A DNA stretch of 64,000 nucleotides from Hyphomicrobiales bacterium (lineage in GTDB: Bacteria > Pseudomonadota > Alphaproteobacteria > Rhizobiales > Rhizobiaceae). The stretch is from the NCBI GenBank assembly GCA_900472395.1, contig UCHV01000007.1:310001-374000 (forward strand), given 5' to 3'. The notes below the pieces were generated by a model. It saw nothing but the letters and a program-made list of their open reading frames with translations. It did no database searches and was not told where the DNA came from. The position numbers and the translations under genes are program-made. Positions 8,163 to 18,051 of this stretch are shown here, one piece after another. Each line of letters opens with the position of its first letter. Within the stretch, counting starts at the first letter, position 1.

Positions 8163-9775
8163 CGCCTCCATTGCAAAATCCTGCGGCCCAACCTTCGCAA
8201 AACCATTCTCCCGAAGAGACAGGGCTATCGCACATGGAATGCGAAGGGTGCACCCAGCCGATCTCCCCCCTTGAGGGGGAGATGTCCGGCAGGGCAGAGG
8301 GGGGTAATGCTGGCGTAAATGCCGCTTTGGAAACCTCTGCCGCACCGTTGCTTACCCCCCTCTGTCACCTTTCGGTGACATCTCCCCCTCAAGGGGGGAG
8401 ATCAGAGGGGGAGAGCGGCACCGGCTCAATTCCCTATGCAGCTGTCCTGCCAGCAAAGGGCATGCCCGATAACCAATCCTCCGCACGGTCGGAGGACGAA
8501 ACCTCTTCACATGAAAGCCTTACCGATCCTGTCGAGGAAACACTGGTCGATGCGGAAGTCGATACGGTACCAATGCCTGCCGCACCGCAACTGGGCGCGG
8601 TCGGCCGGTTTCTGCTCGGCGCGAGCCTTGTCCTGATCGCCTTCAATCTGCGCCCGGTTTTTTCCAGCGCTTCGGCGCTCCTGCCGGAAATCCGCTCGGA
8701 ACTCGGCCTGTCGGCGTTGGGCGCCAGCCTGCTCACCACGCTGCCGGTCGTTTGCCTCGGCGCATTTTCACCGCTTGCGCCGCGTCTGGCGCAGCGTATC
8801 GGCTCTGAACGCACGCTGCTCGGCGTTCTCATCCTTCTGGCGCTCGGCACGGCCCTGCGCGGCCTTTCGTCCATGCCGCTTCTGTTCCTCGGCACAGCCC
8901 TTGCCGGCGCCTGCATCGCAATCGGCAATGTGCTCCTGCCCGGCCTCGTCAAGCGCGATTTTGCCAAACAGGCGGCATTGATGACCGGGCTTTATACGAT
9001 GGCGCTCTGTGCCGGTGCCGCCAGCGCCGCCGGGCTGACGCTGCCCATCGAAAAGGCGCTGGATGGCTCCATGAATGCGGCGCTTGCCATCTGGGCGCTG
9101 CCGGCGGTCGCCGTTGCACTCCTCTGGTTGCCGCAGGTGCTTTTCGCCAAACGCCAGGCCGGCCGCAGCGGTTTCCGCGTCGAAGGCCTGTGGCGGGATC
9201 GCCTCGCCTGGAACGTCACCCTGTTCATGGGGCTGCAATCGGCGCTCGCTTACAGCGTTTTTGGTTGGCTGGTGCCGATCCTGCGTGATCGCGGGCTTGA
9301 TGGCGTCACCGCCGGCGCCATCGTCTCCATGTCGGTCATGGTGCAGGCGGCCTCCTGCCTTGTCGTGCCGCATATCGCGGTGCGCGGCAAAAACCAGAGT
9401 GTCATCAATGTCACGCTCTGCGCCTTCGCCGTTACGGCGTTGATCGGCCTGCTGTTTGCGCCGCTTTCCACCGTCTGGCTCTGGGCGGTTTTGCAGGGCA
9501 TCGGCCAGGGCGGCCTCATCGCTGCCGCCATGACCGTCATCGTGTTGCGCTCGCGCGATCCGCATGTCGCGGCCCATCTGTCTGGAATGGCGCAATGCGT
9601 CGGTTACCTGCTCGCCGCCATCGGCCCACTGGTCGTCGGCGTCATCAGGGGGGCGACCGGCAGTTTTGCCTGGTGTGCCGTGCTTTTTGTCGCCATTGGC
9701 TCGGTTGCCGCCTTCAATGGTTGGAGAGCGGGCCGGGCGCTGCATGTGGAAGCACGGACGGTGGAGGCGACCTGA
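8159..9775 (+). CDS. CynX/NimT-type MFS transporter with a repeat-derived N-terminal extension
   Basis: The transporter body (from about residue 145) has about 12 hydrophobic segments and resembles the cyanate/nitroimidazole (CynX/NimT) MFS subfamily: LVLIAFNLRPVFSSASALLPEI at the first span, TLPVVCLGAFSPLAPRLAQRIG at spans 2-3. The open frame starts at an ATG at 8159 overlapping the regulator stop. Codons about 35-81 are made of the palindromic repeat at 8261-8402 (ISPLEGEMSG, then SVTSPPQGGRSEG). The rest of the N-terminal 145 residues is polar and disordered. An internal ATG at 8462 (MPDNQSSARSED) would exclude the repeat and may be the working start; the upstream ATG fits translational coupling. 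The substrate is not known. Confidence 0.82.
   Translation: MTPPLQNPAAQPSQNHSPEETGLSHMECEGCTQPISPLEGEMSGRAEGGNAGVNAALETSAAPLLTPLCHLSVTSPPQGGRSEGESGTGSIPYAAVLPAKGMPDNQSSARSEDETSSHESLTDPVEETLVDAEVDTVPMPAAPQLGAVGRFLLGASLVLIAFNLRPVFSSASALLPEIRSELGLSALGASLLTTLPVVCLGAFSPLAPRLAQRIGSERTLLGVLILLALGTALRGLSSMPLLFLGTALAGACIAIGNVLLPGLVKRDFAKQAALMTGLYTMALCAGAASAAGLTLPIEKALDGSMNAALAIWALPAVAVALLWLPQVLFAKRQAGRSGFRVEGLWRDRLAWNVTLFMGLQSALAYSVFGWLVPILRDRGLDGVTAGAIVSMSVMVQAASCLVVPHIAVRGKNQSVINVTLCAFAVTALIGLLFAPLSTVWLWAVLQGIGQGGLIAAAMTVIVLRSRDPHVAAHLSGMAQCVGYLLAAIGPLVVGVIRGATGSFAWCAVLFVAIGSVAAFNGWRAGRALHVEARTVEAT
8261..8402. repeat. Intergenic-type palindromic repeat element lying inside the MFS coding frame
   Basis: The left arm (8261-8307) and right arm (8352-8402) are inverted copies: 26 matching bases from ATCTCCCCCCTTGAGGGGGA onward, a variable 9-12 nt segment, and then a match over AGAGGGGGGTAA. 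The right arm contains an extra hairpin, GTCACC-TTTC-GGTGAC (8364-8379). C/G-rich palindromes of this look are common between genes in Rhizobiales genomes (RIME/RPE-like families, from general knowledge). Here the element keeps the reading frame open. Confidence 0.8.
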
Positions 9776-9839
9776 GGCTTCCCTCCCTTCGCAGCAATCA
9801 CGACTGCGAACTCTCCCGAAAAACTCCCTCATCGCGGGA

Positions 9840-9861
9840 TTGACGTTTACGCAAACGTCAA
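9840..9861. promoter_or_regulatory. Inverted-repeat operator candidate upstream of the beta-oxidation genes
   Basis: TTGACGTTT and its exact reverse complement AAACGTCAA are separated by ACGC. The repeat centre lies about 68 bases before the acyl-CoA dehydrogenase start. From memory, the MerR-type regulator LiuR of proteobacterial branched-chain amino acid/fatty acid catabolism binds a similar palindrome containing ACGTTTACGT. Assignment to LiuR or a related regulator is an inference. Confidence 0.55.
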
Positions 9862-9918
9862 TATTTTAGCGGTGGAGTTTCGCCGGTTCCGGCCGGCGCG
9901 CAGAGGAGGAGTTTGCGC

Positions 9919-11712
9919 ATGCCCGTCTACAAGGCCCCCGTTGAAGATACGCTGTTCATCCTGAACGACGTGCTTGGTCTCGAACGTTTCGGCAATCTGC
10001 CCGGCTTTGCCGATGCAACGCCCGACATGATCGAGGCGATTTTGGGTGAGGCCTCCAAGGTAGCCGAGGAAGCGCTGTTTCCGCTCAATCTCTCCGGTGA
10101 CCAAGAAGGCTGTACCCGCCAGGACGACGGCTCGGTCACCGTGCCGAAAGGTTTCAAGCAAGCCTACGACCAGTATTGTCAGGGCGGCTGGATCGGACTT
10201 GCCGTGCCGGAAGAGTTTGGCGGGCAGGGGCTGCCCTATACGCTGCACGCCGCCGTCGGCGAATACATGTCGTCGGCCAATATGTCGCTGATGATGTATC
10301 CGGGCCTCACGCAGGGCGCGATTGCCGCCATTCTCGTGCACGGATCGGATGAACAGAAGGCAACCTATCTGCCCAACATGGTCGGCGGCACATGGTCCGG
10401 CACCATGAACCTGACGGAACCCCATTGCGGCACCGATCTTGGCCTGCTGCGCACCAAGGCCGTGCCGCAGGGCGATGGTTCTTACAAGATTTCCGGCCAG
10501 AAGATTTTCATCTCCGCCGGCGAACACGGCATGACGGATAACATCATCCACCTCGTGCTGGCCCGCATCGAAGGCGCGCCTGAGGGCACCAAGGGCATTT
10601 CGCTGTTCATCGTGCCGAAGTTCATGGTGGACGAGGATGGTTCGCTCGGTGACCGCAACGGTGTTACCTGCGGTGCGCTCGAAGAAAAGATGGGCATTCA
10701 CGGCAATTCCACCTGCGTCATGAACTATGACGATGCCGTGGGTTATCTCATCGGCGCGGAAAACAAGGGCCTGTCGGCCATGTTCGTGATGATGAACGAA
10801 GCCCGCCTCGGCGTCGGCCTGCAGGGCCTGTCGATCGCAGAGACCGCCTACCAGAACGCTGTCGCCTATGCCAACGAACGCATTCAGGGCCGCTCTCTCT
10901 CGGGTGCCAAGGCACCGGATAAGAAGGCCGATCCGATCATCGTCCATCCGGATATCCGCCGTTCGCTGATGACGATCAAATCGTTCAACGAGGCTGGCCG
11001 CGCCTTCCTGCTCTGGACGGCGCTGAAATCCGATATCGCGCACCGCTCGCCGGATGAGAAGGAACGCCAGAACGCCGACGATCTGCTCGGCCTCGCCACG
11101 CCGATCCTGAAAGGCGTGCTCACCGACAAGGGTTTCGACCACGCCGTGATGGCGCAGCAGGTGTTCGGCGGCCACGGTTACATCGAGGAACATGGCATGA
11201 GCCAGTATGTCCGCGATGCCCGTATCGCCATGATCTATGAAGGCGCCAACGGCATCCAGGCGCTCGATCTGGTGGGGCGCAAACTGGCGCTCAACGGCGG
11301 TCGCGCCGTCATGGCGATGTTCAAGGAAATCGGCGATTTCTGCGAGGAAAACCGCGCTGATGAAGCAATGGCGCCTTACACCAAGGCCTTGAAAAAGGGC
11401 CTCAACGACGTGCAGGCATCGACCATGTGGTTCATGCAGAATGCCATGGCCAAGCCCGACAATGCCGGCGCCGGCTCGACCGATTACATGCACCTCTTCG
11501 GTCTCGTCACGCTTGGCTACATGTGGGCCAAGATCGCCAAGGCCGCGCAGGAAAAGCTAGGCAGCGACGATCCTCGTGAAGAGTATCTGAAGGCGAAGCT
11601 GGTGACGGCGCGCTTCTTCATGGAGAAGATCATGCCCGAAACGGCGCTGCGCAAGGTGCGCATCGAGGCGGGCGCGGATAGCGTCATGGAACTGGTGGCC
11701 GAGGCGTTTTGA
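9919..11712 (+). CDS. Acyl-CoA dehydrogenase (long form, about 600 aa)
   Basis: The product is 597 aa from the ATG at 9919, which has GAGGAGGA 8 nt upstream; an in-frame TTG 6 nt earlier is unlikely. It is an FAD-dependent enzyme catalysing alpha,beta-dehydrogenation of acyl-CoA, the first step of beta-oxidation. Visible features are the FAD/substrate-binding middle region ([19 protein letters not shown], then [16 protein letters not shown]) and the C-terminal helical domain with [20 protein letters not shown] and [19 protein letters not shown]. The latter carries the Glu that acts as catalytic base in relatives. The extra C-terminal segment (about 470-597) is the extension found in the long bacterial family. 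Thiolase and FadJ-like genes follow on the same strand. Confidence 0.9.
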   Translation: MPVYKAPVEDTLFILNDVLGLERFGNLPGFADATPDMIEAILGEASKVAEEALFPLNLSGDQEGCTRQDDGSVTVPKGFKQAYDQYCQGGWIGLAVPEEFGGQGLPYTLHAAVGEYMSSANMSLMMYPGLTQGAIAAILVHGSDEQKATYLPNMVGGTWSGTMNLTEPHCGTDLGLLRTKAVPQGDGSYKISGQKIFISAGEHGMTDNIIHLVLARIEGAPEGTKGISLFIVPKFMVDEDGSLGDRNGVTCGALEEKMGIHGNSTCVMNYDDAVGYLIGAENKGLSAMFVMMNEARLGVGLQGLSIAETAYQNAVAYANERIQGRSLSGAKAPDKKADPIIVHPDIRRSLMTIKSFNEAGRAFLLWTALKSDIAHRSPDEKERQNADDLLGLATPILKGVLTDKGFDHAVMAQQVFGGHGYIEEHGMSQYVRDARIAMIYEGANGIQALDLVGRKLALNGGRAVMAMFKEIGDFCEENRADEAMAPYTKALKKGLNDVQASTMWFMQNAMAKPDNAGAGSTDYMHLFGLVTLGYMWAKIAKAAQEKLGSDDPREEYLKAKLVTARFFMEKIMPETALRKVRIEAGADSVMELVAEAF

Positions 11713-11725
11713 GGTTAGCGGGGTA

Positions 11726-11904
11726 AGCCCCTCACTTGCGATTTCTAACACTTAGCCTTTGGCTAAGATGTTGAAATTGCTTTCTCTCCCACAAGGGGAG
11801 AGATAACGAAGGCGACGCCGCAGCCTACCTCTCCCCTTGTGGGAGAGGATACGAAATCAAGATATTAGCTTTAGCTAAGTCTTAGATTTTGTTGGTGAGG
11901 GGCT
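11726..11904. repeat. 179-bp large inverted repeat between acyl-CoA dehydrogenase and thiolase genes
   Basis: The ends AGCCCCTCAC (11726-11735) and GTGAGGGGCT (11895-11904) are perfect inverted copies. Inside, CTCTCCCACAAGGGGAGAG (11784-11802) and its exact reverse complement (11829-11847) pair over 19 bp, and small palindromes such as CTTAGC-CTTTG-GCTAAG lie between. The RNA would form a long branched hairpin. It starts 14 bases after the dehydrogenase stop. Confidence 0.8.
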
Positions 11905-11999
11905 CATATATGCTCTGTGCCAAAGCGATTGGCCGGTTGGCCAGAACAAATTCAGGTGCCCACCGCACCCCATAAAGATGACACGGGAGAGATGACACC

Positions 12000-13208
<1,209 letters not shown>

Positions 13209-13219
13209 CCACCTCTCCG

Positions 13220-13291
13220 TCGTCATCCTCGGGCTTGTCCCGAGGATCTATCCAGCGTGATTAGATGGTCGGGACAGGCCCGACCATGACG
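13220..13291. repeat. Double-hairpin palindromic repeat between thiolase and fadJ-like genes
   Basis: Hairpin 1 is ATCCTCGGG-CTTGT-CCCGAGGAT (13225-13247). Hairpin 2 is ATGGTCGGG-ACAGG-CCCGACCAT (13265-13287). They are enclosed by GTCAT/ATGAC ends (13222-13226 and 13286-13290). The sequence type is a common alphaproteobacterial intergenic palindrome and differs from the two repeats at 8.3 and 11.8 kb. Confidence 0.75.
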
Positions 13292-13342
13292 AAGGTAAGC
13301 GAAGCGGCCGAATAAAAAATTCAGGGAAGAGGAAATCCCGAC

Positions 13343-15559
13343 ATGAGCACCTACAAGAATTTTTCCATCGAAACCGACGCGGATGGTATCGCTCTCATCA
13401 CCTGGGACATGCCCGACAAGTCGATGAACGTCTTCACCGTCGAGGTGATGGACGAACTCGAAGCCCTGTTGAAGCAGACGGTGGAAGACGCCGCCATCAA
13501 GGGCGTCGTGTTCACCTCCGGCAAATCCTCGTTCTCCGGCGGTGCGGACCTGACCATGATCCGCGGCATGTTTTCCATGCTGCAGGAAGCCACGGCAAAA
13601 GACCCTGAAACCGCCAAGCAAAAGCTGTTCGAAGTCGCCGGCCGCATGACCTGGCTGTTTCGCGCCATCGAAACCAACGGCAAGCCGTGGGTCTCGGCCA
13701 TCAACGGTACCTGCATGGGCGGCGCGTTCGAACTGTCGCTGGCCTGCCACGGGCGTGTTGCCGCCAATGGCAAGTCGGTGAAGCTGGCACTGCCGGAAGT
13801 CAAGGTCGGCATTTTTCCGGGCGCCGGCGGCACGCAGCGCGTGTCGCGCCTTACCGATGCCCAGTCCGCCCTGCAGATGATGACGACCGGTCAGTCGCTT
13901 ACACCCCAGCGCGCCAAGGCCATGGGTCTCATAAATCAGGTGGTCGAGCCGGCTGAACTGGTGAATGCCGCCAAACAGATGATCAAGGATGGCCTGAAAC
14001 CCGTCGCCCCCTGGGATGAAAAAGGCTTCAAGGCCCCCGGCGGCGGTGTGTGGACGCCACAGGCCGCCCAGCTCTGGCCGGCCGCTCCCGCCATCCTGCG
14101 CCGCGAAACCGCCGGCAACTATCCGGGCGCACTCGCCATCCTGAAATGCGTTTATGAAGGCCTGCAGCTTCCCTTCGATACGGCCCTGAAAGTCGAGCAG
14201 CGTTATTTCACGCAGGTTCTCGGCACGACCGAAGCGTTTTCGATGATCCGCTCGCTGTTCATCTCCATGCAGGAACTCGGCAAGGGTGCCCGCCGCCCCG
14301 CTGGTGTGCCAAAGAGTGAGTTCAAGAAGGTCGGCGTGGTCGGCGCCGGCTTCATGGGCGCGTCGATTGCTTATGTTACGGCAGCAGCCGGCATCCCTGT
14401 CGTGCTGATCGACCGGGATCAAGACGCTGCCGACAAGGGCAAGGCCGTCTCGGAAAAGCTGGTGGCAGAAAGCGTCTCCAAGGGACGCCTAACCAAGGAG
14501 GAGGGCGAAAAACTGCTCTCGCTCGTCACGCCGACGCCGGATTATTCGACGCTGTCGGATGCCGATCTGGTCATCGAAGCCGTGTTCGAGGATCGCAACG
14601 TCAAGAAGACCGTGATCGAGGCGATCGAAGCCGTCATCCCGGAAACCACGATCTTTGCCTCCAACACCTCCACCCTACCTATCACCGGCCTTGCGGAAAA
14701 TTCCAAACGCCCGGACCAGTTCGTTGGCGTGCATTTCTTCTCACCCGTCGAAAAGATGATGTTGACCGAAGTCATCCTCGGGGAAAAGACCGGCGACAAG
14801 GCGCTCGCCACCGCGCTCGATTTCGTCGCAAAAATCAAGAAGACGCCTATTGTCGTCAACGACACCCGCGGTTTCTTCGTCAACCGCTGCGTCTTCCGGT
14901 ATATCAACGAGGCCTATGACATGCTGGCCGAAGGCGTGCCGGCGGCAATGATCGAGAATGCAGCCAAGATGGCCGGTATGCCGGTCGGCCCGCTTTCGCT
15001 CAACGACGAGGTCGCCGTCGATCTCAGCCAGAAGATCATGAAGGCGTCAATTGCCGACCTGGGTGAGGCTTCGGTCAAGCCCGGTCACATGGAGCTCATC
15101 GACAAACTGGTCAACGACCTCGACCGTCGCGGCCGCAAGAATGGCCAGGGTTTTTACGATTACCCGCCGAAACCGGCGAAAAAGTCGCTCTGGCCGGGCC
15201 TGAAGGACCTTTACCCGCAGAAGCCGGCGTCCGAGGTGGATGTCAACGTGCTGAAACAGCGTTTCCTCGTGACGATAGCGTTGGAAGCGGCCCGCACGGT
15301 GGAGGAAGGCATCGTCACCGATCCGCGCGAAGCCGATGTCGGCTCCATCCTCGGTTTCGGTTTTGCGCCTTATACGGGCGGCACGCTGAGCTATATCGAC
15401 GGCATGGGCGTCAAGACGTTCGTGACACTGGCAGGGAAGCTGGCGGCTGAGTACGGCGACCACTTTGCCCCGACACCGCTGTTGAAGGACATGGCCGCGA
15501 AGGGCGAGACGTTTTACGGTCGCTTCGATCCCTATGGAAAAGTGGAGGCGGCGGCTTAA
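13343..15559 (+). CDS. fadJ: FadJ/FadB-like multifunctional enoyl-CoA hydratase / 3-hydroxyacyl-CoA dehydrogenase
   Basis: The product is 738 aa, start ATG with AGGGAAGAGGAAA upstream. The N-terminal crotonase domain (about 1-200) has the oxyanion-hole segments SGKSSFSGGADLTMI and GTCMGGAFELSLACHGRV plus LPEVKVGIFPGAGGTQR, which contains a catalytic Glu. The NAD-binding 3-hydroxyacyl-CoA dehydrogenase domain begins near residue 330 with VGVVGAGFMGASIAYVTA. It includes the catalytic His segment FVGVHFFSPVEKMMLTEVI and two C-terminal helical domains (NRCVFRYINEAYDML; VDVNVLKQRFLVTIALEAAR). It therefore does steps 2 and 3 of beta-oxidation and probably assembles with the thiolase upstream. Whether it is fadB or fadJ by strict orthology cannot be told. 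Confidence 0.9.
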   Translation: MSTYKNFSIETDADGIALITWDMPDKSMNVFTVEVMDELEALLKQTVEDAAIKGVVFTSGKSSFSGGADLTMIRGMFSMLQEATAKDPETAKQKLFEVAGRMTWLFRAIETNGKPWVSAINGTCMGGAFELSLACHGRVAANGKSVKLALPEVKVGIFPGAGGTQRVSRLTDAQSALQMMTTGQSLTPQRAKAMGLINQVVEPAELVNAAKQMIKDGLKPVAPWDEKGFKAPGGGVWTPQAAQLWPAAPAILRRETAGNYPGALAILKCVYEGLQLPFDTALKVEQRYFTQVLGTTEAFSMIRSLFISMQELGKGARRPAGVPKSEFKKVGVVGAGFMGASIAYVTAAAGIPVVLIDRDQDAADKGKAVSEKLVAESVSKGRLTKEEGEKLLSLVTPTPDYSTLSDADLVIEAVFEDRNVKKTVIEAIEAVIPETTIFASNTSTLPITGLAENSKRPDQFVGVHFFSPVEKMMLTEVILGEKTGDKALATALDFVAKIKKTPIVVNDTRGFFVNRCVFRYINEAYDMLAEGVPAAMIENAAKMAGMPVGPLSLNDEVAVDLSQKIMKASIADLGEASVKPGHMELIDKLVNDLDRRGRKNGQGFYDYPPKPAKKSLWPGLKDLYPQKPASEVDVNVLKQRFLVTIALEAARTVEEGIVTDPREADVGSILGFGFAPYTGGTLSYIDGMGVKTFVTLAGKLAAEYGDHFAPTPLLKDMAAKGETFYGRFDPYGKVEAAA

Positions 15560-15652
15560 GGGCTGCCTTTCCGGGGGCGCTGTTGCTTGCAGTAGCAGCG
15601 CCTTCATCACGGACTTCTGGTTGGTTGCGCAGGGTTGGCTTGTGCGCCAATT

Positions 15653-15683
15653 GCCACCCCTTTCCCAATCTGAAAGGGGTGGC
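15653..15683. terminator. Strong 12-bp hairpin downstream of the fadJ-like gene
   Basis: GCCACCCCTTTC (15653-15664) pairs perfectly with GAAAGGGGTGGC (15672-15683) around a 7-nt loop. It lies between two converging genes. There is no T-run on either side, so it may be an imperfect terminator or another intergenic palindrome. Confidence 0.4.
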
Positions 15684-15719
15684 CCGGAGAAGTCGGAAAG
15701 ATCCGTTGGGCCTGCGCAA

Positions 15720-15746
15720 AAACAAAAGGGCCGGTTTCCCGGCCCT
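15720..15746 (-). terminator. Rho-independent terminator of the DEAD-box helicase gene
   Basis: On the minus strand, AGGGCCGG-GAAA-CCGGCCCT (15727-15746) is followed directly by TTTGTTTTT. It starts 23 bases past the helicase stop. Confidence 0.85.
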
Positions 15747-15768
15747 CGTCAATCAGTATTGAAAGCGA

Positions 15769-17886
15769 TCAATCGCGCTTGTCGGATTTTCCGAACTTGC
15801 CGCCACCGGCCTTCGGTCCGCCCTTGCCGAAACCGGGCTTGGCGCCTGCCGGCTTGGCAAAATCGCCCTTGCCCTTCTTGGCAAAAGGCTTGGCATCACC
15901 GGCCGGTGCGTCAGTGGCCTTCTTTTTCCAGGGCTTGTCCTTGGCACCGTCACGGAAAGGCTTGTCGTCGCCAGCGCGATCGGACTTTACCTTGTCGCCC
16001 TTGTATCCTTCAGATTTATATCCCTCGGACTTGAAGCCGTCATTGGCCTTGCCCTTGGGCTTCCAGTCCTTACGCGGCGCATCGCCGTCCTTGAACGGCT
16101 TGTCGCCATAAGGCTTGTCGCGGAAAGGCTTGTCGCCACGTGGTCCGTCCTTCTTGAACGGCTTGTCTTTCCAGGGCTTGTCCATGCGCGGGCCATCGCG
16201 CTGGGTAAAGCCTTCGTCGTCGGTGCCGCGCGAAAACTTGGAGAAGTCCGGCGCGCCGTCCAGCTTGGTCACGCGGATGCCGCGCTCCATCATGCGGTCC
16301 TTGCCGAGCTTGGCCATGAAACGTTCGGCGTGGGCTTCGGAGATCTCGACGAATGTCTCGTCGGCCTGCATCTTGATGGCGCCGATCTCGTTCTTGCTGA
16401 GATCGCCGCTCTTGCAGATGGTCGGGATCAGCCAGCGCGGTTCGGCGCGCTGCTTGCGGCCAACCGAAAGCGAGAACCACACGGCCGGGCCAAAGTCGCC
16501 ACGCGGCGTCAGCGGACGCGAAGCGGCGTCGCCGGTCTGGCCGTCACGCGGCTTGCGTGCGCCATCCAGCGAAACCACGCTGATTTCTTCCGGGGCGGAA
16601 TTTTTGCCGCGATACATCGAAACGAAGGCGGCTGCCAGCTTCTGTGCGTCAAATCGCTCGGTCAGCTTGGCGATCAGCGCCAGTTCGTCCTCGTCCGTCG
16701 TCACCTCGGTGAAGATCGGGTTGGCGAACAGCCGTTCCTCATCACGCTCGATGACGGCATCGGCAGACGGCGGGTTGGCCCAGGTCGGCTCGATCTTGGC
16801 GCCCAGCAGAAGGCGTTCGGCCTTGCGGCGCTGGCTGACCGGAACGATCAGCGCGCTGATGCCCTTGGAACCGGCACGCCCCGTACGACCCGAACGGTGC
16901 AGCAGCGTTTCCGAATTGGTCGGCAGGTCGGCGTGGATAACCAGTTCCAGGCCGGGAAGGTCGATACCGCGGGCGGCAACGTCGGTCGCCACGCAAACGC
17001 GGGCGCGGCCGTCACGCATGGCCTGCAGCGCATGGGTGCGCTCGTTCTGGGTCAGTTCGCCGGAAAGGGCGACGACGGAGAAATTGCGGTTGGACAGGCG
17101 GGCAGTCAGATGGTTGACGGCGGCGCGGGTCGAGCAGAACACGATCGCATTCGGCGCTTCGTAATAACGCAGCACGTTGACGATGGCGTTTTCACGGTCC
17201 TGGCCGGTAACCAGCAGGGCGCGCTGTTCGATGTCCACATGCTGCTTCTGCTCGGCAGAGGTGGCAATGCGCACGGCATTGCGCTGATAGCTCTTGGCAA
17301 GCTTGGCAATGGCGGCCGGCACGGTGGCCGAGAACATCAGGGTGCGGCGGTCATCCGGAGCCTGCTCGAGAATGTATTCGAGATCCTCACGGAAACCGAG
17401 GTCGAGCATCTCGTCGGCCTCATCCAGCACGGCGACGCGCAGCTCGGACATGTCGAGCGCGTTGCGGCGGATGTGGTCGCAGATACGGCCCGGCGTGCCG
17501 ACAACGATATGCGCGCCACGTTCCAGCGCACGGCGCTCGGAACGGATATCCATGCCGCCAACGCAGGAGGTGATGACGGCGTCTGCCTCGGCATAAAGCC
17601 AGTCCAGCTCGCGCTTCACCTGCATGGCCAGTTCGCGGGTCGGCGCGATCACCAGTGCCAGCGGCACGCCGGCGCGACCAAAGCGTTCGGCGTCGCCCAG
17701 AAGGGTCGGCGCCATGGCGATGCCGAAGGCCACCGTCTTGCCGGATCCGGTCTGCGCCGAAACCAGCGCGTCGGAATTGGTGAGGTCGGGGTCGAGCATT
17801 GCCAGCTGAACCGGGGTCAGCGTCGTGTAGCCACGTTTTTCCAACGCCTTGGCGATCGGCGGGATAGCGCCGTCAATTGCGGTCAT
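15769..17886 (-). CDS. DEAD-box ATP-dependent RNA helicase with DbpA-type RNA-binding domain and repetitive basic tail
   Basis: The product is 705 aa. All helicase motifs are present: Q motif region (TLTPVQ), AQTGSGKT (44-51), PTREL, GG, TPGR, DEAD (155-158), SAT (186-188), then ATDVAARGIDLPGLE and HRSGRTGRAG in the second RecA domain. Around residues 475-550 there is a DbpA/CsdA-type RNA-binding module (LIPTICKSGDLSKNEIGAIK, ETFVEISEAHAERFM). The last 150 residues are low complexity, rich in Lys, Asp, Pro, Phe and Gly, with recurring DKPF(K/R)D units. Such proteins remodel rRNA during ribosome assembly and mRNA in the cold. It is probably monocistronic: it has its own terminator and 165 bases separate it from the upstream gene. 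Confidence 0.9.
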   Translation of the reverse strand: MTAIDGAIPPIAKALEKRGYTTLTPVQLAMLDPDLTNSDALVSAQTGSGKTVAFGIAMAPTLLGDAERFGRAGVPLALVIAPTRELAMQVKRELDWLYAEADAVITSCVGGMDIRSERRALERGAHIVVGTPGRICDHIRRNALDMSELRVAVLDEADEMLDLGFREDLEYILEQAPDDRRTLMFSATVPAAIAKLAKSYQRNAVRIATSAEQKQHVDIEQRALLVTGQDRENAIVNVLRYYEAPNAIVFCSTRAAVNHLTARLSNRNFSVVALSGELTQNERTHALQAMRDGRARVCVATDVAARGIDLPGLELVIHADLPTNSETLLHRSGRTGRAGSKGISALIVPVSQRRKAERLLLGAKIEPTWANPPSADAVIERDEERLFANPIFTEVTTDEDELALIAKLTERFDAQKLAAAFVSMYRGKNSAPEEISVVSLDGARKPRDGQTGDAASRPLTPRGDFGPAVWFSLSVGRKQRAEPRWLIPTICKSGDLSKNEIGAIKMQADETFVEISEAHAERFMAKLGKDRMMERGIRVTKLDGAPDFSKFSRGTDDEGFTQRDGPRMDKPWKDKPFKKDGPRGDKPFRDKPYGDKPFKDGDAPRKDWKPKGKANDGFKSEGYKSEGYKGDKVKSDRAGDDKPFRDGAKDKPWKKKATDAPAGDAKPFAKKGKGDFAKPAGAKPGFGKGGPKAGGGKFGKSDKRD

Positions 17887-18051
17887 GAATTACTGTCTTT
17901 CGGATTTAACGCGCCCACGTTTCCGGGGCGCCCTGGCTGCAAGGCTCGCAGCCGAACATGGGCGCGTCTCTACTGGCTTCAAGGGCAAATGTCAAAGTGC
18001 GCCCGCGCAAGGCTGCCCGTCGCGGCGGGCAGGTCTCGTTTATGCCCCGGT

